From assembly GCF_003594935.2 (NCBI RefSeq), contig NZ_CP043342.1, positions 3,286,001 through 3,350,000 on the forward strand: DNA of 64,000 nucleotides, in the 5' to 3' direction. A model generated the notes under the pieces. It was not told where the DNA came from. It saw nothing but the letters and a program-made list of their open reading frames with translations, and did no database searches. The DNA comes from Enterobacter huaxiensis. Its GTDB lineage: Bacteria; Pseudomonadota; Gammaproteobacteria; Enterobacterales; Enterobacteriaceae. Below, piece after piece: positions 15,595 to 25,240 of this stretch. Positions within the stretch are counted from its first letter, which is position 1. Each line of letters begins with the position of its first letter. The position numbers and the translations under genes are program-made.

Positions 15595-18150
15595 ATGTAC
15601 AGCCATAAAAAGCCGTTCACGTGCCGAATGCCATCATTACTGCTCGTTCTTTGCGGTCTGGCAATGATGATATTGGCACAGCAGGCGATGGCGGATGATT
15701 ATTTCAACCCGGCGCTGTTGGATATTGATAATCCTCAGCAGGGGAAGACCGATCTATCGGTTTACGAAAAAGGCCCAGGACAAGCCCCGGGAAAATATCA
15801 GGTCGCTATTTTTATCAATAATAATAAAATTGATACCCGAGACGTGACGTTCAAATTAAAAAAAGATGCTCAGGACAATAATTCGCTTCAGCCCTGCTTT
15901 AGTTTGAATGAGTTAAAAAGCCTCGGCATTAAAATCCAAAAATATCCGCAGCTGATGGCGAAAGGCCAGTGTGCAGATTTATACGCTATCCCTGCGGCAT
16001 CCGCTACGTTTCACGTACGTAACCAGCAGCTGCTGCTCAGTATTCCACAAACCGCTCTGGGCCAGGTCCCGCGCGGCTACATCGACCCTAAAGAGCTCGA
16101 CGAAGGCATCAACGCAGGGCTGCTGAACTACAGCGCCACCGCCAGCCAGAGCCATGCGCGTCAGCAGGGCGAACAGGATAACAGCAGCCAGTACGTCAAC
16201 CTGCGCCCTGGCCTTAACGTCGGTGCATGGCGCGTGCGCAACTACTCCACGTGGAACCGCAGCACTCAGGGCAAGGAAGAGCAGCAAAAGTTTTCCTCCG
16301 TCTATACCTACGTGCAGCGCGATATTGTGGCGATGAAAAGCGACCTGACGGTGGGGCAAAGCTCCTCGCCTTCCGATGTATTCGACAGCGTACCCTATAC
16401 CGGCGTACAGCTTAATTCTGACAGCGACATGCTGCCGGATAGCGAAAAAGGCTATGCGCCCATTATCCGCGGCACCGCGCACAGCAACGCGCTGGTGATG
16501 GTGCGCCAGAACGGCTACGTCATTTATCAGAACACCGTTGCCCCTGGCGCGTTTGAAATTAACGACCTCTACCCTACCGGCAGCAGCGGCGACCTGCAGG
16601 TCACCGTGAAAGAGACCGACGGCAGCGAAAGTCATTTCGTGGTGCCGTACGCCTCCGTGCCCGTACTGCAGCGTGAAAAAAACCTGCGCTACAGCGTGAC
16701 CGCCGGTCACTATCGTTCCTATGACAAAGACGTAGAAAAGACGCCGTTTTCCCAGGGCAGCGCGATCTATGGCCTGCCCTATGGCTTCACCGCCTACGGT
16801 GGCGTGCAGCAGAGCAGCCACTATCAGTCTCAGGCGCTCGGCGCCGGGAAAAACATGGGCGATTTAGGCGCGTTTTCCATCGACGTGACGCGTGCCAAAG
16901 CGCTGCTTAAAAAACAGCAGGCCAGCAAGGGCCAGTCCTGGCGCGTGCGCTACAGCAAAGATTTTGCCGGTTCTGGCACTAACTTTTCGCTGGCAGGCTA
17001 TCGCTACAACAGCAAAGGGTTTTACACCCTGGAAGACACGCTGCAGTCATATACCCGCTCTGATGACTGGTCTGCCCCGCAGCAGCGCCGCGCCCGCACC
17101 GAAGCCACCGTCGACCAGACGCTGCCCGAAGGCTGGGGGTCCGTCACCCTAAGCCTGGTTAAGGAAACGTACTGGAGCCAGAACCAGGACATGACCTCCA
17201 TGAGCGTCAGCTACAACAACAGCTGGCACGGGGTGAGCTACAGCCTGAGCTACAGCCTGAGCTACAGCATGAACAAAAACACCAGCGACAGCGATGAAAA
17301 CGGCGACGAAGTGACGAACGACAACCAGTTCTCGCTGAACGTCTCCGTTCCGCTGGACCGCTGGATGCATAACACCTGGGCAACCTACAGCCTGAACAAC
17401 ACCAAAGACGGCACCACGCAGAATATCGGTCTGAACGGCACGGCTCTCAAGGAAGACAACCTGAACTGGAATATTCAGGAAGGTTTGAGCAGTACCGGCA
17501 GCGGTAACTCGACCAGCATGAACGCCGATTACAAAGCGACCTATGGCGAAGTGAGCGCAGGCGTCAGTCAGGATAAGTATCAGCAGACTGTTAACGTTGG
17601 TTTGCAGGGCGGCGTGGTTGTCCACGCGAACGGGATCACCCTGAGCCAGCCGCTCGGTGAGACCATCGCGCTGGTGAAAGCACCCGGCGCGCACGGAACG
17701 CATATTGCTAACCAGACGGGCGTGGAGACCGATTTCCGCGGCTATACCGTCGTGCCGTTCGTGACCGCATATCGCAATAACACCATTGCGCTGGATACCG
17801 AAACGCTGCCGGAGGATGCCGACGTGACGCACGCGGCGCAGGTGGTGACCCCAACGCGCGGCGCCGTGGTGCGCGCGAGCTTTACTACCCGCGTGGGCAG
17901 TCGCGTTTTGATGACGCTCACCCATAACGGCAAACCGCTGCCCTTCGGCGCAACGGTAACCACGGAGGATAAGGACAGCGAGTTTATTGTCGGTAACGAC
18001 GGGCAGACCTACCTCTCGGGTCTCCCACAGCAAGGGCATCTCGCCGTCTCCTGGGGAGAGGATGTGAGCGAGCACTGCGTCGCTGAGTATGCGCTCACGG
18101 ATGAGAACGAGAAAACCAGCATTATCAACGCTGCGGCGCAGTGTCATTGA
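15595..18150 (+). CDS. Outer-membrane fimbrial usher, FimD family
   Basis: 851 aa. A signal peptide of about 33 residues ends QQAMA. The usher N-terminal domain follows (DDYFNPALLDIDNPQQGKTDLSVYEKGPGQAPG), then the 24-strand barrel with its plug (ALVMVRQNGYVIYQNTVAPGAFEINDLYPTGSSGDLQVTVKETDGS), and C-terminal domains (VRASFTTRVGSRVLMTLTHNGKPLPFGATV). The length is normal and the frame is intact. A three-fold 12-bp tandem repeat encodes repeated SYSL near residue 550. The start ATG has only a weak Shine-Dalgarno (CAGGTAAATAAATAATC). Confidence 0.95.
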   Translation: MYSHKKPFTCRMPSLLLVLCGLAMMILAQQAMADDYFNPALLDIDNPQQGKTDLSVYEKGPGQAPGKYQVAIFINNNKIDTRDVTFKLKKDAQDNNSLQPCFSLNELKSLGIKIQKYPQLMAKGQCADLYAIPAASATFHVRNQQLLLSIPQTALGQVPRGYIDPKELDEGINAGLLNYSATASQSHARQQGEQDNSSQYVNLRPGLNVGAWRVRNYSTWNRSTQGKEEQQKFSSVYTYVQRDIVAMKSDLTVGQSSSPSDVFDSVPYTGVQLNSDSDMLPDSEKGYAPIIRGTAHSNALVMVRQNGYVIYQNTVAPGAFEINDLYPTGSSGDLQVTVKETDGSESHFVVPYASVPVLQREKNLRYSVTAGHYRSYDKDVEKTPFSQGSAIYGLPYGFTAYGGVQQSSHYQSQALGAGKNMGDLGAFSIDVTRAKALLKKQQASKGQSWRVRYSKDFAGSGTNFSLAGYRYNSKGFYTLEDTLQSYTRSDDWSAPQQRRARTEATVDQTLPEGWGSVTLSLVKETYWSQNQDMTSMSVSYNNSWHGVSYSLSYSLSYSMNKNTSDSDENGDEVTNDNQFSLNVSVPLDRWMHNTWATYSLNNTKDGTTQNIGLNGTALKEDNLNWNIQEGLSSTGSGNSTSMNADYKATYGEVSAGVSQDKYQQTVNVGLQGGVVVHANGITLSQPLGETIALVKAPGAHGTHIANQTGVETDFRGYTVVPFVTAYRNNTIALDTETLPEDADVTHAAQVVTPTRGAVVRASFTTRVGSRVLMTLTHNGKPLPFGATVTTEDKDSEFIVGNDGQTYLSGLPQQGHLAVSWGEDVSEHCVAEYALTDENEKTSIINAAAQCH
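17236..17271 (+). repeat. Three 12-bp tandem repeats inside the usher gene
   Basis: AGCTACAGCCTG twice, then AGCTACAGCATG, encoding SYSL SYSL SYSM in the beta-barrel. The unit length is a multiple of three, so gain or loss of a unit keeps the frame. Confidence 0.9.
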
Positions 18151-18171
18151 TGCATCCTTCAGGCAACTATT

Positions 18172-19158
18172 ATGCAAATGATTAAACAGTGCTTCTTCTT
18201 ACTGGTTCTGGGAACCGCAGCGTTATTTATGCCGCATGCGAAAGCGACATGCACCACGCCGGATCTGCCCAAAATGATCAATGTGGCATCCATCTCCGTT
18301 CCGACGACGCTGGCGGTTGGCGAGACCATTCCCGGCACCGAACAAATCACCCATGTCGCCGGGAGTTGCGATCGGGCGGTAGAAAGCGGCCTGGAAATTG
18401 TCTCCTGCTATTACGGCACGGGCGCGGAAATCCCGGGCCTGAAAGGCGTCTACGATTCTGGCGTACCCGGTATTGGCGTGGCATTGATGAACGATCGGGG
18501 CGAACGCATCAGCGGAGCCGGAGGGGTTGACTGTATCTCTACGGGAACGCCGGTCGGTTATGTCTCCAGTGACGGCAATCTCTCTTTTAACTTTGACGTT
18601 ACGCTTGAGCTGGTCAAAACCAGCAATACGGTGACGTCAGGCACGCTGAATCAAAGTCAGACCCGTTTTGGGATCGGTGTTTATCAACACGATGGCATCG
18701 GCGATCCGAACTCAATCGCCTACGCAGGGAATATCAATGTCCAGCAGGTGACCTGCTCCGTCTCGCCAAAAAGCCTGACCGTGGTGCTGGGCGATTTTCC
18801 CTTGAGCCAGTTTTTCTCAACCGGCCTGCTCACCGACGAAAAGGATTTTAACGTTAGCCTGAACTGTAATACGACGGTTCAGCCGGAGCTGAAGATCGGC
18901 AGCGCGAACGGCTACGTTCCGGGCTTCGGAGGGGTGATTAAGCTCACGCCCGAGAGCGGTGTGGCAACAGGGGTAGGCGTATTTATGGTCACCGATGGCA
19001 AGGTTCCCGCCTTCGATGAGTACTTCACCACCTCAAGCCCCGCGAACGCAAATGAAACCTTAAACATCCCCTTCAAGGTACGCTACGAGCAGATAAGCGA
19101 TACCGTCACGCCCGGGCCGGCCAACACCGTCGCGACCATTACCGTTGCGTATAAGTAG
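18172..19158 (+). CDS. Two-domain fimbrial tip adhesin, FimH-like
   Basis: 328 aa, about twice a pilin length. The signal peptide ends near PHAKA. An N-terminal putative receptor-binding domain spans about residues 25-180 (TCTTPDLPKM..., cysteines at SCDRAV, VSCYYG, VDCIS). A C-terminal pilin domain starts near 190 (CSVSPKSLTVVLGDFPLSQFF, LNCNTTVQPELKIGS) and ends with the chaperone-recognised VATITVAYK. ATG 18172 was chosen, and ATG 18178 is possible. Receptor unknown. Unlike fim operons of the FimH type, it is followed by another subunit gene. Confidence 0.85.
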   Translation: MQMIKQCFFLLVLGTAALFMPHAKATCTTPDLPKMINVASISVPTTLAVGETIPGTEQITHVAGSCDRAVESGLEIVSCYYGTGAEIPGLKGVYDSGVPGIGVALMNDRGERISGAGGVDCISTGTPVGYVSSDGNLSFNFDVTLELVKTSNTVTSGTLNQSQTRFGIGVYQHDGIGDPNSIAYAGNINVQQVTCSVSPKSLTVVLGDFPLSQFFSTGLLTDEKDFNVSLNCNTTVQPELKIGSANGYVPGFGGVIKLTPESGVATGVGVFMVTDGKVPAFDEYFTTSSPANANETLNIPFKVRYEQISDTVTPGPANTVATITVAYK

Positions 19159-19165
19159 GTTCACA

Positions 19166-19669
19166 ATGAAAAGTTATTTGATTTTCCTGACCCTTGGCCT
19201 GTTGGCTAACGCTTATGCGGAGGATATTCAGATAGAGATGACCGGCAACATTTACGCCAATACCTGCACGGTCGATAGCGCCAGCCAGAACCTGACGGTC
19301 AATCTGGGTCAGGCCGTCGCGGGTAATTTTAAGGACGTGGGGGATACCGGGGAGTGGAAAGCGTTTGATCTAACGCTCTCAAAATGTCCCTCAACCACCA
19401 CGCTTGCGACCGCGACATTTATCGGCCAGGCCGACGGCGCGCACCCGAACAAATTCGCTAACACCGGTACGGCCGGTGGGCTGGCGCTGGAGCTGGCCGA
19501 TCGTCCGGATAAGATGCTCATCGCCCCGCAGGCAAGCTTCAGCGTTCTGGTGAATCAGGACGCTCGTACCGCCGACTTCCCGCTTTCTGCCCGCTATTAC
19601 GCTACCGCCCTGCCCGTTACCGCCGGCACGTTCAGCAGCGTTGTTCAGGTCACGTTTATTTACCAGTAG
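19166..19669 (+). CDS. Minor fimbrial subunit
   Basis: 167 aa pilin-like protein with signal peptide MKSYLIFLTLGLLANAYA and mature start EDIQIEMTGNIYANTCTV. The cysteine pair lies in NTCTVDS and LSKCPS, and the C-terminus VQVTFIYQ is of chaperone-binding type. It could be an adaptor or a terminator subunit. The gene lies seven bases after the adhesin stop, and its last 14 bases overlap the 3' end of dinG on the other strand. The transcript ends at a hairpin located within the dinG coding sequence. Confidence 0.87.
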   Translation: MKSYLIFLTLGLLANAYAEDIQIEMTGNIYANTCTVDSASQNLTVNLGQAVAGNFKDVGDTGEWKAFDLTLSKCPSTTTLATATFIGQADGAHPNKFANTGTAGGLALELADRPDKMLIAPQASFSVLVNQDARTADFPLSARYYATALPVTAGTFSSVVQVTFIYQ

Positions 19670-21833
19670 GACCGCGCCTCTTAGCACGGATGCTTTTTGC
19701 ACGCCCGGCAGCGGGTTTCGCCGGGCGTTTTTTTACTTCCGGCACCTCTGGCTGTTCAATCGGGAAAACGGGCAGCGCGTTCAGCAGGCGCTGGCCGTAG
19801 TTTTTTGTCAGCAGACGCTTGTCGTAAATAACAATCTCTCCCCAGCAGCCGTGGCTACGAATCAGACGCCCGACCTGCTGAATCAGGTTAAACGACGCCG
19901 CGGGTAAACTCTGCACCTCAAACGGATAGCGATTGAGGCTTTTCAGCCACTCCCCTTCGGTGATCACCACCGGGCTGTCGATGGGCGGGAAGGCGATTTT
20001 ATGAATGTGCACCTGCGTCAGGTAGTCGCCCTTCAGATCCAGACCTTCCGCAAACGACTGCAGCCCCACCAGCACGCTGCGCTCGCCGTTATCAATGCGT
20101 TTGCGGTGCGTTTCCACCAGCCGATAGCGCGGCTGATCGCCCTGTACCAGCAGGAGTAAGCGCAGGTCGGTCACGTATTCAAGAAAACGCTGCATTGCGC
20201 GCCCGCTGGCAAACAGCACCAGCATGCCGGGGTACTTTTTGCTCTCAACCTGCTCGCGGAAGTACGCTGCCATTTCGGCAATATGATGCTCTTCGTTTTC
20301 CATGAGCGGCTCATACTTCATGCGCGGGATCACCAGCTTGCCCTGCTCGCAGTGGTTAAACGGCGAATCGAGCGCCACAAAGCGGTCGCCCGCTTTCTCC
20401 TTCAGGCCGCTCATCTCCTGCAGGCGCGAGAAGCTATTCAGGGAACGCAGCGTGGCCGACGTCACCACCACGTGCGGCACGCTGCGCCAGATAAGCTTTT
20501 CCAGCTGATCGGCCACGCGGATGCCGACGCAGTGGAAAAAGAGGTGTACTTGTCCGTCCCGCTCTTCGCGGGTGGCCCACTTGGTGACCGGCGCGCCGGA
20601 CGCCTGCGCCAGCGAGGCCAGCCGCCAGAGCTTACTCTGCGATTCAAACATGCCCAGCGCGCGGTTCATCTGCAGCAGCACCCGGTGGACGCGGACTACG
20701 TCATGCGTACCGGTTTTTTCGCTGAGATCGTTCAAGAACATCTCCGCCAGCCCGCGGAGCTTTTCCAGATGCTTCGCCAGCTGTTTGCAGATTTCCATGA
20801 TCTCGTCCGGCAGTTCTCCCATCGCAAAGCGGTGTTCGGCGTCCTGCGCTTGTGGAAGATAGAGATTCAAAATGTTGTTGAGCGATGCGATCAGCCCGTA
20901 GACCTCTTCGCAGTGCTCGCTCAGCCGCTCCGGAACCGCCAGCGGCGGCGTGGTTTTCGGGCGGAACTGCTCCATGCAGGTGGCAATCAGCTTGCAGAAC
21001 AGGTCAAGCTGCAGGCGAAACCAGGGTGCGGTGATCTCCGCGCTCATCTCCAGCGCATCGCGCGCCACGTCGGGCAGATGATGGCCTTCATCGAGGACCA
21101 GGAGCAGATTTTTCGGCTCGGGCAGTACCGCTTCGCTCTCCAGCGCGGCCATCACCAGCGCGTGGTTAGCCACAACCACTTCCGCTTCCTGAATTTCGCG
21201 GCGCGCGACGAAGAACGGGCATTCGCGGTAGTAGTGGCAGTTGCGGTTCAGACAGCTGGCTTTATCGGTGCTGAGCCTGCGCCACAGATCGTCGCTGATG
21301 GCTTTATCGGTATGATCGCGCAGGCCATCCCATTTATAACCGTCGAGATCGACTTTAAGCTTAGCGCAGAGCTCCTGCTCGGCTTTGTTGTTCGGCGTCA
21401 GATCGTCATCAAGAAAAGCGAGCAGATCCTGCTGCGTCGCGTCGCTGCTGGCCAGACCCGCCAGGTTGCGCGGGCAAACGTAACGACCGCGCCCAAACGC
21501 CGCCGTAAAGCGCAGCTCAGGGATGATTTTGCGCAGCAAGGGTAAGTCTTTGCTGAAGATTTGATCCTGCAAGGCCACGTTGGCAGTGCTGACCACCAGC
21601 GTTTTTTGCTCTTCACGGGCAATCGCGATGCCCGGGATAAGATAAGACAGGGTTTTACCGACGCCGGTCGGCGCTTCAATTGCCAGATGTCGCCCGTCGT
21701 CCCCGGCGAGCGTTTTTGCCACGTCAGCAATCATCTGCCGCTGCGGCGCTCGGGGGATAAAGTCGGGGATCTGCTGTTGTAGCGCCTTATACCATGCGCC
21801 AATTTGCGCTTTGAGCGCAGCGGTTAAAGCCAT
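19656..21833 (-). CDS. dinG: DinG, SOS-induced 5'-3' DNA helicase with iron-sulfur cluster
   Basis: 725 aa XPD-like superfamily 2 helicase that resolves R-loops and other structures during replication-transcription conflict. Walker A is APTGVGKT, and the Walker B/DEAH-like box is LLVLDEGHHLPD. Iron-sulfur ligands are RYVCPRN and ASCLNRNCHYYRECPFF. Motif VI region is QQVGRLIRSHG. It is slightly longer than E. coli DinG (716 aa), the difference being in a Lys/Arg-rich C-terminal tail (VKKRPAKPAAGRAKSIRAKRRGPTGK), the part that overlaps the fimbrial terminator and the end of the minor subunit gene. A LexA box lies 15 bp upstream of the start. Confidence 0.96.
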   Translation of the reverse strand: MALTAALKAQIGAWYKALQQQIPDFIPRAPQRQMIADVAKTLAGDDGRHLAIEAPTGVGKTLSYLIPGIAIAREEQKTLVVSTANVALQDQIFSKDLPLLRKIIPELRFTAAFGRGRYVCPRNLAGLASSDATQQDLLAFLDDDLTPNNKAEQELCAKLKVDLDGYKWDGLRDHTDKAISDDLWRRLSTDKASCLNRNCHYYRECPFFVARREIQEAEVVVANHALVMAALESEAVLPEPKNLLLVLDEGHHLPDVARDALEMSAEITAPWFRLQLDLFCKLIATCMEQFRPKTTPPLAVPERLSEHCEEVYGLIASLNNILNLYLPQAQDAEHRFAMGELPDEIMEICKQLAKHLEKLRGLAEMFLNDLSEKTGTHDVVRVHRVLLQMNRALGMFESQSKLWRLASLAQASGAPVTKWATREERDGQVHLFFHCVGIRVADQLEKLIWRSVPHVVVTSATLRSLNSFSRLQEMSGLKEKAGDRFVALDSPFNHCEQGKLVIPRMKYEPLMENEEHHIAEMAAYFREQVESKKYPGMLVLFASGRAMQRFLEYVTDLRLLLLVQGDQPRYRLVETHRKRIDNGERSVLVGLQSFAEGLDLKGDYLTQVHIHKIAFPPIDSPVVITEGEWLKSLNRYPFEVQSLPAASFNLIQQVGRLIRSHGCWGEIVIYDKRLLTKNYGQRLLNALPVFPIEQPEVPEVKKRPAKPAAGRAKSIRAKRRGPTGK
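19702..19734 (+). terminator. Fimbrial operon terminator embedded in dinG
   Basis: CGCCCGG (19702-19708) / CCGGGCG (19721-19727), then seven T's. On the minus strand the T-run is the lysine codons AAA-AAA of the DinG tail (VKKRPAKP), so one sequence serves both purposes. Confidence 0.85.
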
Positions 21834-21847
21834 CGGAAAACCTGAAA

Positions 21848-21867
21848 TACTGTATAAACAGCCACTA
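21848..21867. promoter_or_regulatory. LexA (SOS) box of dinG
   Basis: TACTGTATAAACAGCCACTA. The first half matches the consensus (TACTG) and the second is degenerate (CAC for CAG). From memory it differs from the E. coli dinG box by one base, and it sits at the same place ahead of dinG. Confidence 0.8.
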
Positions 21868-21901
21868 TTGTGGCACTTTCTATTCGTTGCCGCAAAAAGA
21901 A

Positions 21902-21925
21902 AAGCCCGGCTTTACGGCCGGGCTT
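21902..21925 (-). terminator. rhlE terminator
   Basis: AAGCCCGGC (21902-21910) / GCCGGGCTT (21917-21925). Read on the minus strand it is followed by TTCTTTT, just after the rhlE stop. Confidence 0.9.
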
Positions 21926-21930
21926 CCAGA

Positions 21931-23331
21931 TTACTGTGAATTAGCAGGTTTGCGCGGACGGCGTCGGCGCTGTCCTTCCCCTGCCGGGCGCGCGTCACCG
22001 CTGCGCCATGGGTTTTCACCCGCCGGTTTGGCATCATTGCCGCGACGCGCAGGCCCGGCTGATGATTTTGGCGCGCCCCCTTCAGAACGACGCGGCTGCT
22101 GGCCGCGTCCGCCGCCACCCTGACCACGGCCACCGCCCTGACCGCGACCGCCGCCCTGGCGACCGTTTTGAATCGGTTCGGCTTTGATAGACTGGTCTAC
22201 CTCATACCCTTCCAGAGCAATGCGCGGGATCTCTTTCTTCAACAGGCGTTCGATATCGTGCAGCAGCTTGTGCTCATCGACGCACACCAGAGACAGCGCT
22301 TCACCGGTCGCCGCCGCGCGGCCGGTACGACCAATGCGGTGAACGTAATCTTCCGGCACGTTTGGCAGCTCGTAGTTCACCACGTGCGGCAGCTCTTCAA
22401 TGTCCAGCCCACGCGCCGCGATGTCGGTTGCGACCAGCACGCGAATGTCACCCGATTTAAAATCAGCCAGCGCGCGAGTACGAGCACCCTGGCTCTTATT
22501 ACCGTGGATAGCCGCGCTGCGGATACCATCCTTGTTCAGCTGTTCAGCCAGGTGGTTAGCGCCGTGCTTGGTACGGGTAAAGACCAGCACCTGCTGCCAG
22601 TTACCTTCGCCAATCATCTGAGACAGCAGCTCCCGTTTGCGCTTTTTGTCCACGAAGTGAACGTGCTGGGTCACCTGCTCGGAAGCGGTATTGCGGCGCG
22701 CAACCTCAATTTCCAGCGGGTTACGCAGCAGTTTTTCAGCCAGGCCTTTGATCTCATCAGAGAAGGTGGCGGAGAACAGCAGGTTCTGACGTTTGGCAGG
22801 CAGCTTTGTCAGCACGCGGCGGATATCATGGATAAAGCCCATGTCCAGCATACGGTCGGCTTCATCCAGCACCAGAATTTCAACCTGATCCAGCTTCACC
22901 GCGTTCTGATGTTCGAGATCCAGTAAACGACCCGGCGTCGCCACCAACACGTCGACGCCGCTGCGCAGCTTCATCATCTGCGGGTTGATGCTGACGCCGC
23001 CGAAGACCACCAGCGAACGAATGTTGAGATAGCGGCTGTACTCACGCACGTTCTCACCAATCTGCGCTGCCAGTTCGCGGGTTGGCGTGAGGATCAGTGC
23101 ACGCACCGGACGACGGCCCTTCGCATGCGGCTGGTTTTTTTCCAGCAGCTCTAACAGCGGCAGCGTAAAGCCTGCAGTTTTACCGGTACCGGTCTGGGCG
23201 CTGGCCATCAGGTCGCGGCCTTCCAGAACGGCAGGTATCGCCTGCTTCTGGATCGGGGTTGGCTCAACGTAGCCCTGTTCTGCGATAGCGCGCAGAATTT
23301 CTGGGTTCAGGCCAAGGGAATCAAAAGACAT
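21931..23331 (-). CDS. rhlE: RhlE, DEAD-box RNA helicase
   Basis: 466 aa ATP-dependent RNA helicase involved in ribosome assembly. Motifs in order: Q motif [10 protein letters not shown], motif [11 protein letters not shown], Ia [28 protein letters not shown], and [11 protein letters not shown]. The C-terminal tail is rich in Gly/Arg/Gln ([12 protein letters not shown] repeats) and then basic, probably the RNA-binding extension. E. coli RhlE is slightly shorter (454 aa), a difference plausible in such a repeat tail. The gene is divergent from cecR across a region with the CecR palindrome. Confidence 0.95.
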   Translation of the reverse strand: MSFDSLGLNPEILRAIAEQGYVEPTPIQKQAIPAVLEGRDLMASAQTGTGKTAGFTLPLLELLEKNQPHAKGRRPVRALILTPTRELAAQIGENVREYSRYLNIRSLVVFGGVSINPQMMKLRSGVDVLVATPGRLLDLEHQNAVKLDQVEILVLDEADRMLDMGFIHDIRRVLTKLPAKRQNLLFSATFSDEIKGLAEKLLRNPLEIEVARRNTASEQVTQHVHFVDKKRKRELLSQMIGEGNWQQVLVFTRTKHGANHLAEQLNKDGIRSAAIHGNKSQGARTRALADFKSGDIRVLVATDIAARGLDIEELPHVVNYELPNVPEDYVHRIGRTGRAAATGEALSLVCVDEHKLLHDIERLLKKEIPRIALEGYEVDQSIKAEPIQNGRQGGGRGQGGGRGQGGGGRGQQPRRSEGGAPKSSAGPARRGNDAKPAGENPWRSGDARPAGEGQRRRRPRKPANSQ

Positions 23332-23536
23332 AAAAACTCCGAACCGCCCCGACCATCACAGGTGTAGTTTTCAGGGAGATATAACGAATAGGGGGAGGAC
23401 AAAAACCACGATGTCGCGAAGCAGCGGAGTGTAGCAGATTTTGTGACGCGGCGCATAAAATATCCCTCAGCGAACTCTCGATGAACGATTTCCCGCCAAA
23501 GGGCCAACTGGACAAAATGGCGAACCGGACATAGTC

Positions 23537-23556
23537 TTAATCAATCGATTGATTAA
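23537..23556. promoter_or_regulatory. CecR operator
   Basis: Perfect 20-bp palindrome TTAATCAATCGATTGATTAA, 15 bp before the cecR start and in the divergent promoter shared with rhlE. Its symmetry and place fit a TetR-family autoregulatory site. E. coli CecR is reported to control both rhlE and its own operon. Confidence 0.88.
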
Positions 23557-23570
23557 TTCCTGGTGCGGCT

Positions 23571-24248
23571 ATGAATACCACCCCGACCACATCCAAAGGT
23601 GAACAGGCTAAAAGCCAGCTAATTGCCGCCGCGCTGGCGCAGTTCGGCGAGTATGGGATGCATGCCACCACGCGCGACATCGCGGCGCAGGCCGGGCAAA
23701 ACATAGCGGCCATTACCTACTATTTTGGCTCAAAAGAGGATTTGTACCTCGCCTGCGCGCAGTGGATCGCTGACTTCATCGGCAACCAGTTTCGCCCGCA
23801 GGTTGAGGAAGCTACCGCCCTGCTCAACCAGCCGACGCCCGACCGCGCCGCTATCCGCCAGCTTATCCTCAACGCCTGCCATAATATGATCCGCATGCTG
23901 ACGCACGACGATACGCTGAACCTGAGCAAGTTTATCTCACGCGAACAGCTTTCGCCTTCTGCGGCCTATCGGCTGGTTCACGATCGGGTGATTGCCCCCA
24001 TGCACACCCACCTGACGCGGCTTATCGCAGCCTATACCGGACGCGATGCCAGCGATACCGAGACGATTTTGCATACCCATGCCCTGCTGGGTGAAGTACT
24101 CGCCTTCCGCCTGGGACGAGAAACCATCCTGTTACGCGCGGGCTGGACACAATTTGATGAGGATAAAGCCGCGCAGATTAGCCAGGTCATCACCTGTCAT
24201 CTCGACCTGATCCTGCAAGGCTTAACGCAAAGGAGCCTGAAGTCATGA
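23571..24248 (+). CDS. cecR: CecR (YbiH), TetR-family regulator
   Basis: 225 aa repressor. The N-terminal helix-turn-helix is [33 protein letters not shown], and the C-terminal ligand-binding domain is of the CecR type ([22 protein letters not shown]). In E. coli it affects sensitivity to cefoperazone and chloramphenicol through the ybhGFSR exporter and rhlE. ATG 23571 lies just after the 20-bp palindrome. The final four bases overlap the start of ybhG (ATGA), so regulator and exporter form one operon. Confidence 0.94.
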   Translation: MNTTPTTSKGEQAKSQLIAAALAQFGEYGMHATTRDIAAQAGQNIAAITYYFGSKEDLYLACAQWIADFIGNQFRPQVEEATALLNQPTPDRAAIRQLILNACHNMIRMLTHDDTLNLSKFISREQLSPSAAYRLVHDRVIAPMHTHLTRLIAAYTGRDASDTETILHTHALLGEVLAFRLGRETILLRAGWTQFDEDKAAQISQVITCHLDLILQGLTQRSLKS

Positions 24249-25240
24249 AAAAACCTGTCGCCATCGTTCTGGTGGTTGTTGTTTTGCTTGCTGCGGGGAT
24301 CGGCGGCTGGGTGTGGTATCAGAGCCAGCAGGATAAAGGCCTGACCCTGTACGGCAACGTTGATATTCGCACTGTGAATATGAGCTTCCGAGTGGGCGGT
24401 CGCCTGGCGTCGCTGACCGTTGACGAAGGCGATGCCATCAAAACCGGACAGACGCTGGGTATGCTGGACAAAGCCCCCTACGAGAATGCGCTGCTGCAGG
24501 CAAAAGCCGGCGTTTCCGTAGCCCAGGCGCAGTACGATCTGATGCTGGCAGGCTATCGCGATGAAGAGATCGCCCAGGCCGCCGCCGCCGTCAAGCAGGC
24601 GAAAGCCGCCTACGACTATGCGCAGAACTTCTATAACCGGCAGCAGGGGCTGTGGAAAAGCCGCACCATTTCTGCCAACGACCTCGAAAACGCGCGTTCG
24701 TCCCGCGACCAGGCGCAGGCAACGCTGAAATCCGCGCAGGATAAGCTGAGCCAGTACCGCACAGGTAACCGCTCGCAGGATATTGCCCAGGCAAAAGCCA
24801 GCCTTGAACAGGCCCAGGCGCAGCTGGCGCAGGCTGAACTGGATCTGCACGACACCACCCTCATCGCCCCGTCTGACGGCACGCTGTTAACCCGCGCCGT
24901 CGAGCCGGGCAGCATGCTCAGCGCGGGCAGTACCGTCTTAACGCTTTCGCTGACCCGCCCGGTGTGGGTGCGTGCCTATATAGATGAGCCGAATCTGGGC
25001 CAGATGAAGCCGGGCCGCGAGCTGCTGCTTTACACCGATGGCCGTCCGGATAAGCCCTATCACGGCAAAGTCGGCTTTGTCTCCCCTACCGCCGAATTCA
25101 CGCCAAAAACCGTTGAAACGCCGGACCTGCGTACCGACCTGGTATACCGCCTGCGCATCATCGTGACCGATGCGGACGACGCGCTGCGTCAGGGCATGCC
25201 CGTCACCGTAACAGTGAACGACGGGGAACGACATGAATGA
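24245..25240 (+). CDS. ybhG: YbhG, HlyD-type periplasmic adaptor
   Basis: 331 aa membrane-fusion protein of the YbhGFSR ABC exporter. One N-terminal transmembrane anchor ([21 protein letters not shown]) is followed by a lipoyl-like half-domain ([24 protein letters not shown]) and a long coiled-coil hairpin rich in Ala/Gln (about residues 80-200, [23 protein letters not shown]...[26 protein letters not shown]). The beta-barrel domain completes it. It probably links the inner-membrane ABC proteins to an outer-membrane channel such as TolC. It overlaps cecR by four bases and ybhF by eight. Confidence 0.94.
   Translation: MKKPVAIVLVVVVLLAAGIGGWVWYQSQQDKGLTLYGNVDIRTVNMSFRVGGRLASLTVDEGDAIKTGQTLGMLDKAPYENALLQAKAGVSVAQAQYDLMLAGYRDEEIAQAAAAVKQAKAAYDYAQNFYNRQQGLWKSRTISANDLENARSSRDQAQATLKSAQDKLSQYRTGNRSQDIAQAKASLEQAQAQLAQAELDLHDTTLIAPSDGTLLTRAVEPGSMLSAGSTVLTLSLTRPVWVRAYIDEPNLGQMKPGRELLLYTDGRPDKPYHGKVGFVSPTAEFTPKTVETPDLRTDLVYRLRIIVTDADDALRQGMPVTVTVNDGERHE

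Noticed and set aside
17149..18177. 342-codon open frame antisense to the fimbrial usher
   Set aside because: The usher frame is intact and family-matching. The antisense frame has low-complexity Ala/Val/His composition and no motifs.
20283..21545. 420-codon open frame on the plus strand inside dinG
   Set aside because: It is fully antisense to the conserved helicase gene, with no ribosome-binding site and His/Gln/Arg-rich composition typical of an antisense shadow of a GC-rich gene.
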